Shown: positions 16,438 through 25,173, counted from the first letter of the stretch. The stretch: DNA of 64,000 bases from Pseudodesulfovibrio sp. zrk46 (GCF_012516435.1 NZ_CP051216.1:3957501-4021500), one strand, 5' to 3'. Numbers and translations: made by a program. The notes: generated by a model not told the origin, from the sequence alone.

Positions 16438-17079
16438 ATGAATATTATTGATCTTGGTCTAATTGACTACAAGGAAGCCGAGGCGCTCCAATTAGAGACG
16501 CTCAAGGCTGTCACGGCTGGCGAGAAGGAAAATACGGTTTACGTGCTGGAGCATCCCAAGGTAATCACGTTGGGACGTCAGGGCGGGGCAGAAAATCTCC
16601 ATGTTGATTCAGCCTTTCTGGATGCACAGGGGATCACTCTTGCTCAAACCACCCGCGGCGGCAACATCACCTGCCATTTTCCCGGTCAGTTGGTGGCCTA
16701 CCCTATCTGGCGCGTTGAAAAACGTCCCGGCGGCATGAAGAAGTTTTTCCACGACATGGAAGAAGCCGTCATCCAGACCTGCGCCCACTTTGGTGTGGAG
16801 ACCATGCGCCGCCCCGGCCATCCGGGCGTCTGGGTGGACGAGTCGCGTAAAATATGTTCCATGGGCATCGGCGTGAAGCGGTGGGTCACCTATCACGGTC
16901 TGGCCCTCAACGTGGGACGCGACGTCAGCCTGTTTCAAATGATCACCCTCTGCGGCATCCAGGGAGCGACGCCCACGTCTATCTCCGAGGAAGCCGGTAA
17001 AGATATCGACATGAAGGAAGCAAAAGATGTCTTCGCAAACGAATTCCGAAAAGCCTTTGCGGATTCCGCCGTGGCTTAG
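16438..17079 (+). CDS. lipB: Octanoyltransferase LipB
   Basis: LipB moves octanoate from acyl carrier protein to lipoyl domains, the first step of protein lipoylation in the cytoplasm. The 213-residue protein has [14 protein letters not shown], the [20 protein letters not shown] signature (71-90), the catalytic Lys K138 in [18 protein letters not shown] and the catalytic Cys C172 in [12 protein letters not shown]. Its 3' end overlaps lipA by 53 bases, so the two steps are encoded as a coupled pair. Confidence 0.95.
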   Translation: MNIIDLGLIDYKEAEALQLETLKAVTAGEKENTVYVLEHPKVITLGRQGGAENLHVDSAFLDAQGITLAQTTRGGNITCHFPGQLVAYPIWRVEKRPGGMKKFFHDMEEAVIQTCAHFGVETMRRPGHPGVWVDESRKICSMGIGVKRWVTYHGLALNVGRDVSLFQMITLCGIQGATPTSISEEAGKDIDMKEAKDVFANEFRKAFADSAVA

Positions 17080-17896
17080 GATCAAGCTGCCCAAATCCGA
17101 AAATTTTTCCTGCACAACCGGTCTGATTGACGACCTGAAACTCAACACCGTCTGTCAGTCTGCCAAGTGCCCCAACAAATGGGAGTGCTTCTCCAAGAAC
17201 GTGGCGACCTTCCTCATCATGGGCCGCAACTGTTCCCGCAACTGCGCCTTCTGCAACATCGCGCCCGGAACCATGGAACCTCTCGACGCGGACGAACCGG
17301 CTCGTGTGGCTGAAGCCGCCAAGCGTCTTGAGCTCAAGCACGTAGTCATCACTTCTGTCACCCGCGACGATATCCCGGACGGCGGCGCAGCCCATTTCGC
17401 GGCCACCATCAATGCTGTCCGCGAAGCCATGCCCGAATGCACCATCGAAGTACTCATCCCCGATTTTCAGGGAGACGAAGATACTCTCAAGGTCGTGCTC
17501 GACGCGCGCCCAAACATCCTCAATCACAATCTGGAAACCGTGCCTGATCTGTACGACACCATCCGCCCTCAGGCCGATTACAGGCAGAGCCTGGAGCTCC
17601 TGGCCCGGGCTAAAAAGTACGCGCCCGAGATTCCCACCAAGAGCGGTATCATGGTCGGTCTCGGCGAGACTGATGAACAGATCATGCCTGTCCTCGACGA
17701 TCTTGCAGCCATCGATTGCGACATTGTCACCATCGGCCAGTACATGCAGCCCACCCGCCAGCATCCACTGGTCAAACGCTACGTCGAACCCGAAGTCTTC
17801 GAGACATATGCCGAGGAAGGCAAGAAGCGCGGCATTAAGAACATGTTCAGCGCCCCACTAGTCAGATCCAGCTACAACGCCGCCCAGTTTATCTAG
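17027..17896 (+). CDS. lipA: Lipoyl synthase LipA
   Basis: LipA is a radical SAM enzyme that inserts two sulfurs into octanoyl groups. The auxiliary cluster motif CX4CX5C is [12 protein letters not shown] (about 43-54). The radical SAM motif CX3CX2C is CSRNCAFC (about 69-76). The C-terminal serine ligand motif RSSYNA is at the end ([10 protein letters not shown]). The ATG at 17027 has GGAAG 8 bases upstream and lies inside lipB, giving an unusually long 53-base overlap. The start fits the family because PPWLRIKLP directly follows. A strong terminator closes the pair. Confidence 0.96.
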   Translation: MSSQTNSEKPLRIPPWLRIKLPKSENFSCTTGLIDDLKLNTVCQSAKCPNKWECFSKNVATFLIMGRNCSRNCAFCNIAPGTMEPLDADEPARVAEAAKRLELKHVVITSVTRDDIPDGGAAHFAATINAVREAMPECTIEVLIPDFQGDEDTLKVVLDARPNILNHNLETVPDLYDTIRPQADYRQSLELLARAKKYAPEIPTKSGIMVGLGETDEQIMPVLDDLAAIDCDIVTIGQYMQPTRQHPLVKRYVEPEVFETYAEEGKKRGIKNMFSAPLVRSSYNAAQFI

Positions 17897-17914
17897 GCTT
17901 TGATCAACTCCGAC

Positions 17915-17953
17915 AAAAAAAGCCCGGCTCCCCAATGGAGCCGGGCTTTTTTA
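17915..17953. terminator. Bidirectional terminator between lipA and the APC permease gene
   Basis: A 10-bp perfect GC stem GCCCGGCTCC / GGAGCCGGGC (17922-17946, 5-base loop) is flanked by seven A on the left and six T on the right, so it serves both convergent genes. Confidence 0.93.
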
Positions 17954-17973
17954 TTGCCATATCCGAATCGAAG

Positions 17974-19311
17974 TTACTTCTTCGAGCTGTTCATGAGGGC
18001 GACGCCCGCACCTGCGATGATCAAGGTGACCACCACGAAAGTGATGAACATGTCCTTCTGGCTCGCACCCCAAATGATGTAGAGAGAACCACAAGCAGCG
18101 AGCGCGGGAGCGACAAAACGCCCGATGACGCCGAGGTCGGTGAAAGTTCTCATAACCCACAGGTAGATGGAGAGGTAAATCACGTACAGGAACGCGATCG
18201 GCAGTTCGGAAACATCCATGAAACCGCCCCACCAGCCGTTGAAGTTGCCGTACCATACCATCAGCCAGAAAGCGGACAGAACATAGCCCAGCAGAGCGGA
18301 ATGGGTGGTAGAGTTGGTCTTGGGATTGACGCGCTTGAACAGGCTTGCACAGGGCCCCATGTCACGAGAGGCGATGGAGAACATGCCGCGTGCAGAACCC
18401 ATGATCAGGCCGTTCAGGGTACCCAGACAGGAAATGATAACGAACACGGTCAGCAGCGTGCCTGCAGCGTTACCGAAGACCATGCCCATGACCTGAACAG
18501 GAGCAGCGTCACCAGCGGCAAGCACCTCGTCGTTAGTCAGAACGCCGGAGATACCGAGGTAGTACGCCATGTAGATGACGGCCACGGCAAGAGTACCGAC
18601 AACGAGCGCGCGAGGAAGAGTACGCTTGGCGTCCTTCAACTCCGCATTGATGACGGTAGCAATGATCCAACCTTCATAAGCGAACGCGGTGGACAGGGTG
18701 GCCACGGCCAAACCACCGCCGCTGCCAGCCACGGTCTGTGCGCTCTGCATGAAGTTCTGCATGGTCTGGCCACTGGTCATACCGGCAATGCCACCCACAA
18801 CGGCGACAAGTGCCAACGGGATCAGCTTGATAACGGTAGAGGTTACCTGCCATTTGCCGGCCAGAACCGGAGAGAAATAGTTCAGCAGAAAGAAGAGAGT
18901 CATGTACACGACAGAGATGGGCCAAACGCCGGATTCCCAACCGAGCAAGCCCTGCGTGTAGTTTGCGGAGACCCAGGCGAGGACTGCCACGAGGGTCGGG
19001 TAGTAAATAAAGGTAAGGAACCAGGCAACCATGTACCCGGCCTTTTCGCCGTAAGCGGTTTCGAAGTAATCAACAACACCGTTCACGCGCTCGATGCGGG
19101 TGGCGATGTTAGAAAAGACGTACGCCGTGACGATCATGATACAGCCACCGATCAGCCAGGCAGTAAGAGCCGTAGTCAGACTTCCGCCGGACGCTTTGAG
19201 TACGTCGTCCGCCTTAAAGAAGACACCAGACCCGATGACGATACCCACGACCATGGCCGTGGCTGTCCAAAAGCCATACTTTTTTTGAAGGTTATCCATT
19301 ATTCCATCCAT
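17974..19311 (-). CDS. APC-superfamily amino acid permease
   Basis: This 445-residue integral membrane protein has about 12 hydrophobic segments. The first helix reads VVGIVIGSGVFFKADDVL, the APC-fold unwound substrate site (G-S/A-G). STAFAYEGWIIATVINAELKD matches helix 6 of LAT/serine-threonine exchanger-type members. It probably moves an amino acid by cation symport or exchange; the substrate is unknown. The start may be 19311 or the in-frame ATG at 19299. It is divergent from threonine synthase, which hints at, but does not prove, an amino acid link. Confidence 0.88.
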   Translation of the reverse strand: MDGIMDNLQKKYGFWTATAMVVGIVIGSGVFFKADDVLKASGGSLTTALTAWLIGGCIMIVTAYVFSNIATRIERVNGVVDYFETAYGEKAGYMVAWFLTFIYYPTLVAVLAWVSANYTQGLLGWESGVWPISVVYMTLFFLLNYFSPVLAGKWQVTSTVIKLIPLALVAVVGGIAGMTSGQTMQNFMQSAQTVAGSGGGLAVATLSTAFAYEGWIIATVINAELKDAKRTLPRALVVGTLAVAVIYMAYYLGISGVLTNDEVLAAGDAAPVQVMGMVFGNAAGTLLTVFVIISCLGTLNGLIMGSARGMFSIASRDMGPCASLFKRVNPKTNSTTHSALLGYVLSAFWLMVWYGNFNGWWGGFMDVSELPIAFLYVIYLSIYLWVMRTFTDLGVIGRFVAPALAACGSLYIIWGASQKDMFITFVVVTLIIAGAGVALMNSSKK

Positions 19312-19441
19312 CCCCTTAATGTTAGTATCCGGTTCTCCCGGTAATTAATGCGGAGAATACATGAATAATGTTTCCGTTTTTGTCAACAATTCTGTAAAAA
19401 AGAGAACTTTCTCCACTCATAAGGTCCGAAAAAACAAGAAA

Positions 19442-19458
19442 TACGGTTTCAAACCGTA
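19442..19458. promoter_or_regulatory. 17-bp palindrome in the APC permease/thrC divergent region
   Basis: TACGGTTTCAAACCGTA is a perfect palindrome around a single C, in the 283-base gap 19312-19594. Its size and symmetry suit a dimeric repressor or activator site. No regulator family is assigned. Confidence 0.4.
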
Positions 19459-19484
19459 AAAAAGGGTAAAACAGAACAATTGCC

Positions 19485-19513
19485 TGCAACCAAGTGTCGT
19501 ATTTTTGGTTGCA
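19485..19513. promoter_or_regulatory. Inverted repeat TGCAACCAA / TTGGTTGCA upstream of thrC
   Basis: Perfect 9-bp arms at 19485-19493 and 19505-19513 are separated by 11 bases. It could be a second operator or a leader hairpin. No T run follows the right arm, so it is not a simple terminator. Confidence 0.4.
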
Positions 19514-19594
19514 CCCCGAACCGTTTTAAGCGAACGTGTACGCCGCTTACAATTAGATTGTAATGAGAGAGAAACCTTTTATCCGGATGAGACA

Positions 19595-21043
19595 ATGACT
19601 GCCGACATCTTTCCTTCCTATCGTGGTGACATGGAATACTTCTGCCTCGGATGCGGAAAGCGATTCCCCACAGACGAACTCTACTACACCTGCCCCGACT
19701 GTGGCGGCGTGTTCCTGCTGGACAACCTCACCTTTGACGAGTTGAAAAAGACCTCCGGAGAAGAGTGGAGAAAGATTTTCGACGCGCGCGCCGCGTCCAA
19801 GAAGACCGCTTTGCGCGGCATTTTCCGTTTCTACGAGCTCATGGCTCCGGTACTTGAGGAAGAAGACATCGTCTATCTCGGTGAAGGCAACACCCCTGTG
19901 GTGGAGTCCAGCCCTGTCCTCAACGCCAAGACCAGCCTCACCACTGCATACAAAAACGATGGCCAGAACCCGTCCGCTTCCTTCAAGGATCGCGGCATGG
20001 CCTGCGGCTTCTCCTACCTTCGTTCCCTGATTCGCAAACACGGCTGGGATGAAATCCTGACTGTTTGCGCCTCCACGGGTGACACCTCTGCAGCAGCCGC
20101 TCTGTACGCCTCCTACGTTGGCGGTGCCATCAAGTCTGTCGTCATCCTGCCCCATGGCAAAGTCACCCCGGCCCAGCTTGCCCAGCCCCTTGGCTCCGGC
20201 GCAGTCGTATTGGAAGTCCCCGGCGTCTTCGACGACTGCATGAAGGTCGTTGAGCATCTCGCTGACAACTACCGCGTTGCCCTGCTCAACTCCAAGAACG
20301 CATGGCGCATCCTCGGTCAGGAATCTTACGCCTTTGAATGCGCCCAGTGGTATGACTGGGACATGAAGGGCAAATGCATTTTCGTGCCTATCGGCAACGC
20401 AGGCAACATCACCGCGATCATGGCTGGTTTCCTCAAGCTCTACGATCTCGGCGTCATCACTGAGCTGCCGCGCATCTTCGGTGTACAGTCTCACCACGCC
20501 GACCCGGTTTACCGCTACTACTCCGTGGACGATCCCAAGGAGCGCAAGTACGAGCCCATGACCGTTACCGCCTCCGTGGCGCAGGCTGCCATGATCGGCA
20601 ACCCGGTCTCCTTCCCCCGCGTCAAATACTTCGCAGAGAAGTTCGAAGCCATCGGAGGCAAGGATTCCTTCCAGGTCATTCAGGTCACGGAGCAGCAGAT
20701 CATGGATTCCATGATTCAGGCCAACATGAACGGCCACATTGCCTGCACTCAGGGCGGCGAGACCTTTGCCGGTGCCAAGCGCGCCCTTGAGCTTGGTCTT
20801 GTTTCCAACGAGGAGCTCTGCATTCTCGATTCCACCGCTCATCAGCTCAAGTTCGTGGACTTCCAGAACATGTACTTCGACAACGCCTTCCCGCCGGAAT
20901 TTGAAGTGACCCCCGACACCGCGCTTGCTAACAAGCCGGAGCTGGTCATCTCCCCGGAAGAGAAAGAAGCATTGTCCGCAGAAGAGTACACCCGTACCAC
21001 TGCCAACAATGTTGTTGCCAAGCTGGGCTTGGAGAAGAAGTAA
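19595..21043 (+). CDS. thrC: Threonine synthase ThrC with N-terminal zinc ribbon
   Basis: Threonine synthase converts O-phosphohomoserine to threonine with pyridoxal phosphate. The 482-residue form begins with a four-Cys zinc ribbon (CLGC at 17-20, CPDC at 33-36). The PLP-binding Lys is K131 in NPSASFKDRG, followed by VCASTGDTSAAAA and the phosphate loop IGNAGNITA. I chose ATG 19595 because PSYRGDMEYFCLGCG directly follows; the frame upstream to 19505 has no good site and overlaps an inverted repeat. It is followed by the second copy of a structured intergenic repeat and tlyA. Confidence 0.93.
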   Translation: MTADIFPSYRGDMEYFCLGCGKRFPTDELYYTCPDCGGVFLLDNLTFDELKKTSGEEWRKIFDARAASKKTALRGIFRFYELMAPVLEEEDIVYLGEGNTPVVESSPVLNAKTSLTTAYKNDGQNPSASFKDRGMACGFSYLRSLIRKHGWDEILTVCASTGDTSAAAALYASYVGGAIKSVVILPHGKVTPAQLAQPLGSGAVVLEVPGVFDDCMKVVEHLADNYRVALLNSKNAWRILGQESYAFECAQWYDWDMKGKCIFVPIGNAGNITAIMAGFLKLYDLGVITELPRIFGVQSHHADPVYRYYSVDDPKERKYEPMTVTASVAQAAMIGNPVSFPRVKYFAEKFEAIGGKDSFQVIQVTEQQIMDSMIQANMNGHIACTQGGETFAGAKRALELGLVSNEELCILDSTAHQLKFVDFQNMYFDNAFPPEFEVTPDTALANKPELVISPEEKEALSAEEYTRTTANNVVAKLGLEKK

Positions 21044-21084
21044 AGACAGGATTGGAGGCCGCCTTTGGCGGCGATGTCAGACAA

Positions 21085-21143
21085 TTTCGCCTCCGGCGGC
21101 CAAAGGGCTATGACCCTTTGGAATCCCATTGTGCGCTTCGCGC
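21085..21143 (+). repeat. Structured intergenic repeat, copy B
   Basis: This copy matches 16358-16415: GCCTCCGGCGGCCAAAG, GGAATCCCA and an end hairpin, here GCGC-TTC-GCGC. A perfect hairpin CCAAAGGG-CTATGA-CCCTTTGG fills the middle. A separate small hairpin GCCGCC-TTT-GGCGGC lies just upstream (about 21058-21072). The gap 21044-21176 between thrC and tlyA holds nothing else I can name. Confidence 0.72.
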
Positions 21144-21176
21144 TGAGATTAGCTTCAGAGCAATTTGGATTTATTG

Positions 21177-21926
21177 ATGGCAAAGAAACAACGCGCAGAT
21201 CATTTGCTGGCTTCGGGCGGCTACACTGAAAGCCGAGAAAAGGCCAAGCGCCTTATCATGGCCGGCAAGGTTCATTACATGGACAAGGGCCAGAAGATTC
21301 CCGTGTCCAAACCGGGCCAGCAATTTGCGCCGGATACTGAATTCACGGTACCAGACGATAGCCGCTTTGTTTCTCGCGGTGCATACAAAATTCTTACCGC
21401 CATCGAAGAATTCGACATCGACTTCAACGGCAAAGTCGCTCTGGACGCAGGAGCGTCCACGGGCGGCTTTACCGATTGCATGCTCCAGCACGGCGCCACC
21501 CGTGTCTATGCAGTAGATGTTGGTTACGGCCAGTTGCATGAAAAGCTTCGACAGGACGAGCGCGTTATCAATCTTGAGCGCACCAACGTGCGTCACGCCG
21601 AACCAGATCTTATCCCTGAGCCGGTGGACGTCATCGTTGCCGACGTTTCCTTCATTTCCCTGACCAAGATTCTGCCCGCCTGCATGCAGTTCCTGCGGCC
21701 CGGAGGCGAGTTGGTTGTGCTTATCAAGCCCCAATTCGAACTTGGCCCCGGACTGACTGACAAAGGTGTCGTACGTGACGACTCTCTGCGGCAGCAGGCC
21801 GTGGATATCGTCACCAACTTCTGCCGTGAGGAACTGAACCTCGTCATTGAGGGGGTTGTACCGTCCAAGATTCTTGGACCCAAGGGCAATCAGGAATACA
21901 TGACGTATATGAAGTTCCTCGGCTAA
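21177..21926 (+). CDS. tlyA: TlyA-family rRNA 2'-O-methyltransferase
   Basis: This 249-residue protein has an N-terminal S4 RNA-binding domain (RADHLLASGGYTESREKAKRL, about 5-60), then an FtsJ-type SAM methyltransferase. The SAM motif is ALDAGASTGGFTDCMLQHGA, with DVSFISLTKILP and VLIKPQFELGP carrying the K-D-K catalytic set. TlyA enzymes methylate cytidines in 16S/23S rRNA; the older label haemolysin is misleading. I use ATG 21177. It is followed 3 bases later by an EamA transporter gene. Confidence 0.9.
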   Translation: MAKKQRADHLLASGGYTESREKAKRLIMAGKVHYMDKGQKIPVSKPGQQFAPDTEFTVPDDSRFVSRGAYKILTAIEEFDIDFNGKVALDAGASTGGFTDCMLQHGATRVYAVDVGYGQLHEKLRQDERVINLERTNVRHAEPDLIPEPVDVIVADVSFISLTKILPACMQFLRPGGELVVLIKPQFELGPGLTDKGVVRDDSLRQQAVDIVTNFCREELNLVIEGVVPSKILGPKGNQEYMTYMKFLG

Positions 21927-21929
21927 GAC

Positions 21930-22811
21930 ATGCTTCAGGGCCTTCTCTACTCTCTCATCTCGGCCTTCAGCTTCGCCTCCATGGCGATCCTCGTGAAGCT
22001 CGGCTATAATGCCGGACTCGATGGCAACGAAATGATGCAGTACCGCTTCACCTATGCAGCGGTATTGCTGGCCCTGTACCTATTCATCAAGGACCGCTCC
22101 TTACTTCGAATTTCTCTGCGAGATCTAGGCAAATGCGCTTTTATCGGATTGGTCGTTTACTGGGCGCAAACGTCCTGCTTCGTGAATGCGTTGGCAACCA
22201 TTCCAGCCTCTACAGCCGCACTGGTGTTGTATGTCTATCCAGTAACGGTCACGCTGCTCTCAGCGGCATTTCTCAAAATGAAAATCGACCGGATAACGGT
22301 CGCTGCGCTCACCCTAGTCATGGGCGGATGCTGCCTGGTGTTCTACGACGCTTTTCTTAAAGCGGTAGACCCTACAGGCCTCATGTTCGGCGTAGGAGCC
22401 ATGCTGGTATTTTCCTGCTACCTTGTACTGGTACAGGTGCTTTTGAAGGGGATAAAACCACTGACCGCGACATTGTACGTCATGTCCTTTGCCGCCGTTT
22501 CCTTCACCCTTTCAGGCGACATCACGGCCTGGCTCAATCAGTCCTGGAATAGCGTATCCATCGGTCTGGGGCTTGGCATCTTCCCCGGTGTATTGGCTGT
22601 AACGTTCCTCTATTTGTCCATTGAGAAAATCGGAAGCGCCTATACATCCATTTTTTCATCGGTTGAACCGGTCGCTACTTTGGCGGCAGCCGTCATGTTC
22701 CTCAATGAAAATGTAGTCCTGCTTCAAATGAGTGGAGCTGCACTTATCATCCTCGGCATCGTCATTCCAAACATGAGGATGCTGATGCTCAAACGCCGCT
22801 TCGAAAGCTAA
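21930..22811 (+). CDS. EamA/DMT-family transporter
   Basis: This 293-residue membrane protein has about ten hydrophobic segments in two EamA repeats (first half ends near GGCCLVFYDA, second carries SIFSSVEPVATLAAAVMFLNE). Members export or import metabolites such as amino acids. The substrate is unknown here. It starts 3 bases after tlyA. Its stop codon overlaps the stop of the convergent rhodanese-ferritin gene (22808-22811). Confidence 0.87.
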   Translation: MLQGLLYSLISAFSFASMAILVKLGYNAGLDGNEMMQYRFTYAAVLLALYLFIKDRSLLRISLRDLGKCAFIGLVVYWAQTSCFVNALATIPASTAALVLYVYPVTVTLLSAAFLKMKIDRITVAALTLVMGGCCLVFYDAFLKAVDPTGLMFGVGAMLVFSCYLVLVQVLLKGIKPLTATLYVMSFAAVSFTLSGDITAWLNQSWNSVSIGLGLGIFPGVLAVTFLYLSIEKIGSAYTSIFSSVEPVATLAAAVMFLNENVVLLQMSGAALIILGIVIPNMRMLMLKRRFES

Positions 22812-23644
22812 TCCTCACCCTGACGCTTCACCATGTGGCGAGCTAACACCTTAAGGTGCGCTTTCTCCTCTCTTGCCAAGAGCTGGAACATATCCTTGGC
22901 TTCTGTCGACTCCGCCTGCATGGCGCATCGCAGATAGTAATCAAGGGCCTGAGCCTCGATCATGGAGGCCAATTCAAGCATGCCTGTGTCGCCCTCAAAG
23001 GCGCCCCCAAATTCCTCCAGGAAAGCCTCTATCTCAATACCACCTTCTGCTGCACCAGATGCGCCCTGTAATGCCTTTCTCTCAAACTCCTCACGGGATA
23101 ATGGAGCTCCAGCCATTCGACCATAGAGGTTGAACAAGGTCTTTTTGTGCTTCTCTTCAAATTCAGCCAACTCCGTAAACAGCTCTATACGCTCAAGGGT
23201 TTCGGCGTAATCAGCTCGTCCCAGATAAAAAACACGCAGACTTTCTTCCATGGCATATGCCTTGAAGACAATCTCCTCAGGCGTTTCATTGCCTGTGAAT
23301 TCCGCCATACCAAGTTCCATGGGGCCATATGCGACATCCCCCTGCCAGGCCATTACACCGCCAACCATGTTGGTAAGATCCTTGAAGCCTTGACCTTCCA
23401 AAAGTATAGCCGCAGCCATGCTCCGTCCTCCTGAACGGCAATAGACCAATACAGGCTTATCTGTGACCACTTCATCCAATCGGTCAGCCAAGTCCACCAA
23501 TGGGATCAAATACGCCCCAGGGAGATGAAACTCCTCGTATTCCCATTCCTGGCGAACATCGATCAACATGTAAGAGTCTGGCTTATTGGCGTCCAAAAAC
23601 TGCTTTGCCTGATCAGTAGAGAACATTTTGATGAGATTCGTCAT
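22808..23644 (-). CDS. Rhodanese-ferritin-like (rubrerythrin-type) fusion protein
   Basis: This 278-residue cytoplasmic protein has two domains. Residues 1-110 form a rhodanese with the active loop CRSGGRS (C69). Residues about 125-278 form a four-helix ferritin-like domain with Glu/His metal-ligand motifs: MEESLRVF, EFEEKHKKTL, MIEAQALDYY and AREEKAHLKVL. Such di-iron domains act in peroxide or sulfide chemistry, and rhodanese carries persulfide sulfur, so a role in sulfur or oxidative stress is plausible in a sulfate reducer but is inference. I chose ATG 23644, preceded by GAGG; 23659 is an alternative. Confidence 0.86.
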   Translation of the reverse strand: MTNLIKMFSTDQAKQFLDANKPDSYMLIDVRQEWEYEEFHLPGAYLIPLVDLADRLDEVVTDKPVLVYCRSGGRSMAAAILLEGQGFKDLTNMVGGVMAWQGDVAYGPMELGMAEFTGNETPEEIVFKAYAMEESLRVFYLGRADYAETLERIELFTELAEFEEKHKKTLFNLYGRMAGAPLSREEFERKALQGASGAAEGGIEIEAFLEEFGGAFEGDTGMLELASMIEAQALDYYLRCAMQAESTEAKDMFQLLAREEKAHLKVLARHMVKRQGED

Positions 23645-23728
23645 GGTAACCTCGCGCATGCTTGAGTGGAGAAGACACTACCATCGATATTTACGGCAGG
23701 AAACAAGATGCCGTCAATGCAAGATACA

Positions 23729-24442
23729 TCAAATGATAAAGTATGCTCCTGCCAAACAAACGGCAGAGAGCGCACAGAGAGAGTCTCGTATCCCCCAAGC
23801 AAAATGAGGCTCCCATGCTTCAGGCTGCTCCAAACCACGCCCGGCAACGGCCAAGGTCTGATTCCAGGTCTTCTGCCCCAGATTACGTAGAACGGCTTGT
23901 GGGATAATGACCATTCGCTCACGAAAACTACATTTGGGATAACGACGAGCAAGTGTTTCCCGTACTTGATTCATGGTGGAGAGGCACAAAGGAAGAAAAT
24001 GAACCATGAGCGCCAAGGACAGAGCAACACGCCAAGCACGTTCTTTTCCAACGACCGGTCGGAGGCCCCATGATACAGCCAATCCAAGCGCGCGGGGAGA
24101 GGTCGACATGGCGAGGCTCAAACCAACCAGCAATAGTCCACCCAACCTGAGAGCCAACACAGCACTATTCTCCACCACCGTAATTGCAGCAATACCCGAT
24201 AAGGCATCCACCACACATTTTACTACGACCCAAACCAGAACGAAGACGCCAAGACTTCGGACCATCTTGGGCCCCAACGGCTGACAAATGGACAAAGAAA
24301 GCTGAATTGGAAGGAGAATCACAAGACAAGCGGCAACGGACAACGGCGACAGCAGCCACATGCATGGTCCAATCACCAATGCCAAGGCTAATTTGAGGCG
24401 AGGATCAAGAGCCCTGACAAACGCTGCCAGACCAATCATCAT
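23729..24442 (-). CDS. ECF transporter T component (CbiQ/EcfT-like)
   Basis: This protein of about 237 residues has five or six hydrophobic segments and the EcfT features ALDPRLKLALAL near the N-terminus and the cytoplasmic Ala-Arg coupling helix ETLARRYPKCSFRERMV. It would link an S component to the ATPase. The chosen ATG at 24442 overlaps the ATPase stop as ATGA. No substrate-binding S gene lies next to the pair, so the substrate is unknown (nickel, cobalt, biotin and others are possible). Confidence 0.8.
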   Translation of the reverse strand: MMIGLAAFVRALDPRLKLALALVIGPCMWLLSPLSVAACLVILLPIQLSLSICQPLGPKMVRSLGVFVLVWVVVKCVVDALSGIAAITVVENSAVLALRLGGLLLVGLSLAMSTSPRALGLAVSWGLRPVVGKERAWRVALSLALMVHFLPLCLSTMNQVRETLARRYPKCSFRERMVIIPQAVLRNLGQKTWNQTLAVAGRGLEQPEAWEPHFAWGIRDSLCALSAVCLAGAYFII

Positions 24443-25173
24443 CGCCCTTCCCACGGCTTGATGCCGAGACCGGCATTCCAAGAGCAAGGCGGACGTACGC
24501 CGTGATCACTTACGTGATCCAATATGGTCTCCGGAGGCCCGACAAGGACCAACCGCCCTTCATCAAGAACAGCCAGCTCATCCACAATATCCACGAAACA
24601 TTCGAGATCATGCGAGGAGACAATCTGCGTCAAGCCAGCAGCTTTGTTCTCTTCAATCATTCGCCGCATCTCACGCATACCCGGATAATCTAGTCCGCTA
24701 AAGGGCTCGTCCAACAAGATCACTTGAGGCTCATCCAGCAAGGCTGCTGCCAAACAGAGTTTTCGTTTCATACCCCAGGACAGCGTTTGCACCGGGCTAT
24801 CCCATACATCATGGAGTCGAAATCGTTTTGCCATGGCTTTCGCTGCAACAACGTTTTCTTCGTTCCGTTTACGCCCAAGGAATAAATCCTCTTCTACCGT
24901 GGCACCCAGGATTTGCAAATCAGCGTCCTGCATGACCATGCGGCATACCGCTCGAATATCCTGCTCCTTGCCGGGAGAAACCATGCCGTCAACTGATAGT
25001 GAGCCTTTGGTCGGAGTATACAAACCAGCCACGAGCGACATGAACGTGGACTTGCCGCTCCCATTGGCGCCGACAAGTCCTACAAGCGTCCCTTCAGTCA
25101 CATCGAGTGTGACCGATGAAAGCACCTTATCCCCCGTGGGATAACTGAAATCTACCTGCGAAAACGTTATCAT
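24439..25173 (-). CDS. ECF/ABC transporter ATPase (EcfA/CbiO-like)
   Basis: This 244-residue ATPase has Walker A GANGSGKST (about 31-39), Q-loop MVMQDAD, signature LSWGMKRK (ECF-type rather than LSGGQ), Walker B VILLDEPFSGLD and switch His SSHDLE. It begins MITFSQVDFSYPTG; ATG 25173 is preceded by AAGGA. It is coupled by ATGA to the T component. The C-terminus ends with an unusual tail rich in Pro, Trp and Gly (PPCSWNAGLGIKPWEGR). Confidence 0.88.
   Translation of the reverse strand: MITFSQVDFSYPTGDKVLSSVTLDVTEGTLVGLVGANGSGKSTFMSLVAGLYTPTKGSLSVDGMVSPGKEQDIRAVCRMVMQDADLQILGATVEEDLFLGRKRNEENVVAAKAMAKRFRLHDVWDSPVQTLSWGMKRKLCLAAALLDEPQVILLDEPFSGLDYPGMREMRRMIEENKAAGLTQIVSSHDLECFVDIVDELAVLDEGRLVLVGPPETILDHVSDHGVRPPCSWNAGLGIKPWEGR

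Noticed and set aside
17935-19344. A 469-codon open frame on the plus strand
   Set aside because: It is antisense to the APC permease and very rich in His, Asp and Gly, as expected from the reverse of a hydrophobic membrane gene.
19312-19594. A T-box or other riboswitch before thrC
   Set aside because: I looked for a specifier loop and T-box sequence and found neither; the inverted repeats fit operators better.
19553-20842. A 429-codon open frame on the minus strand
   Set aside because: It is antisense to thrC, which has a full PLP and zinc ribbon signature.
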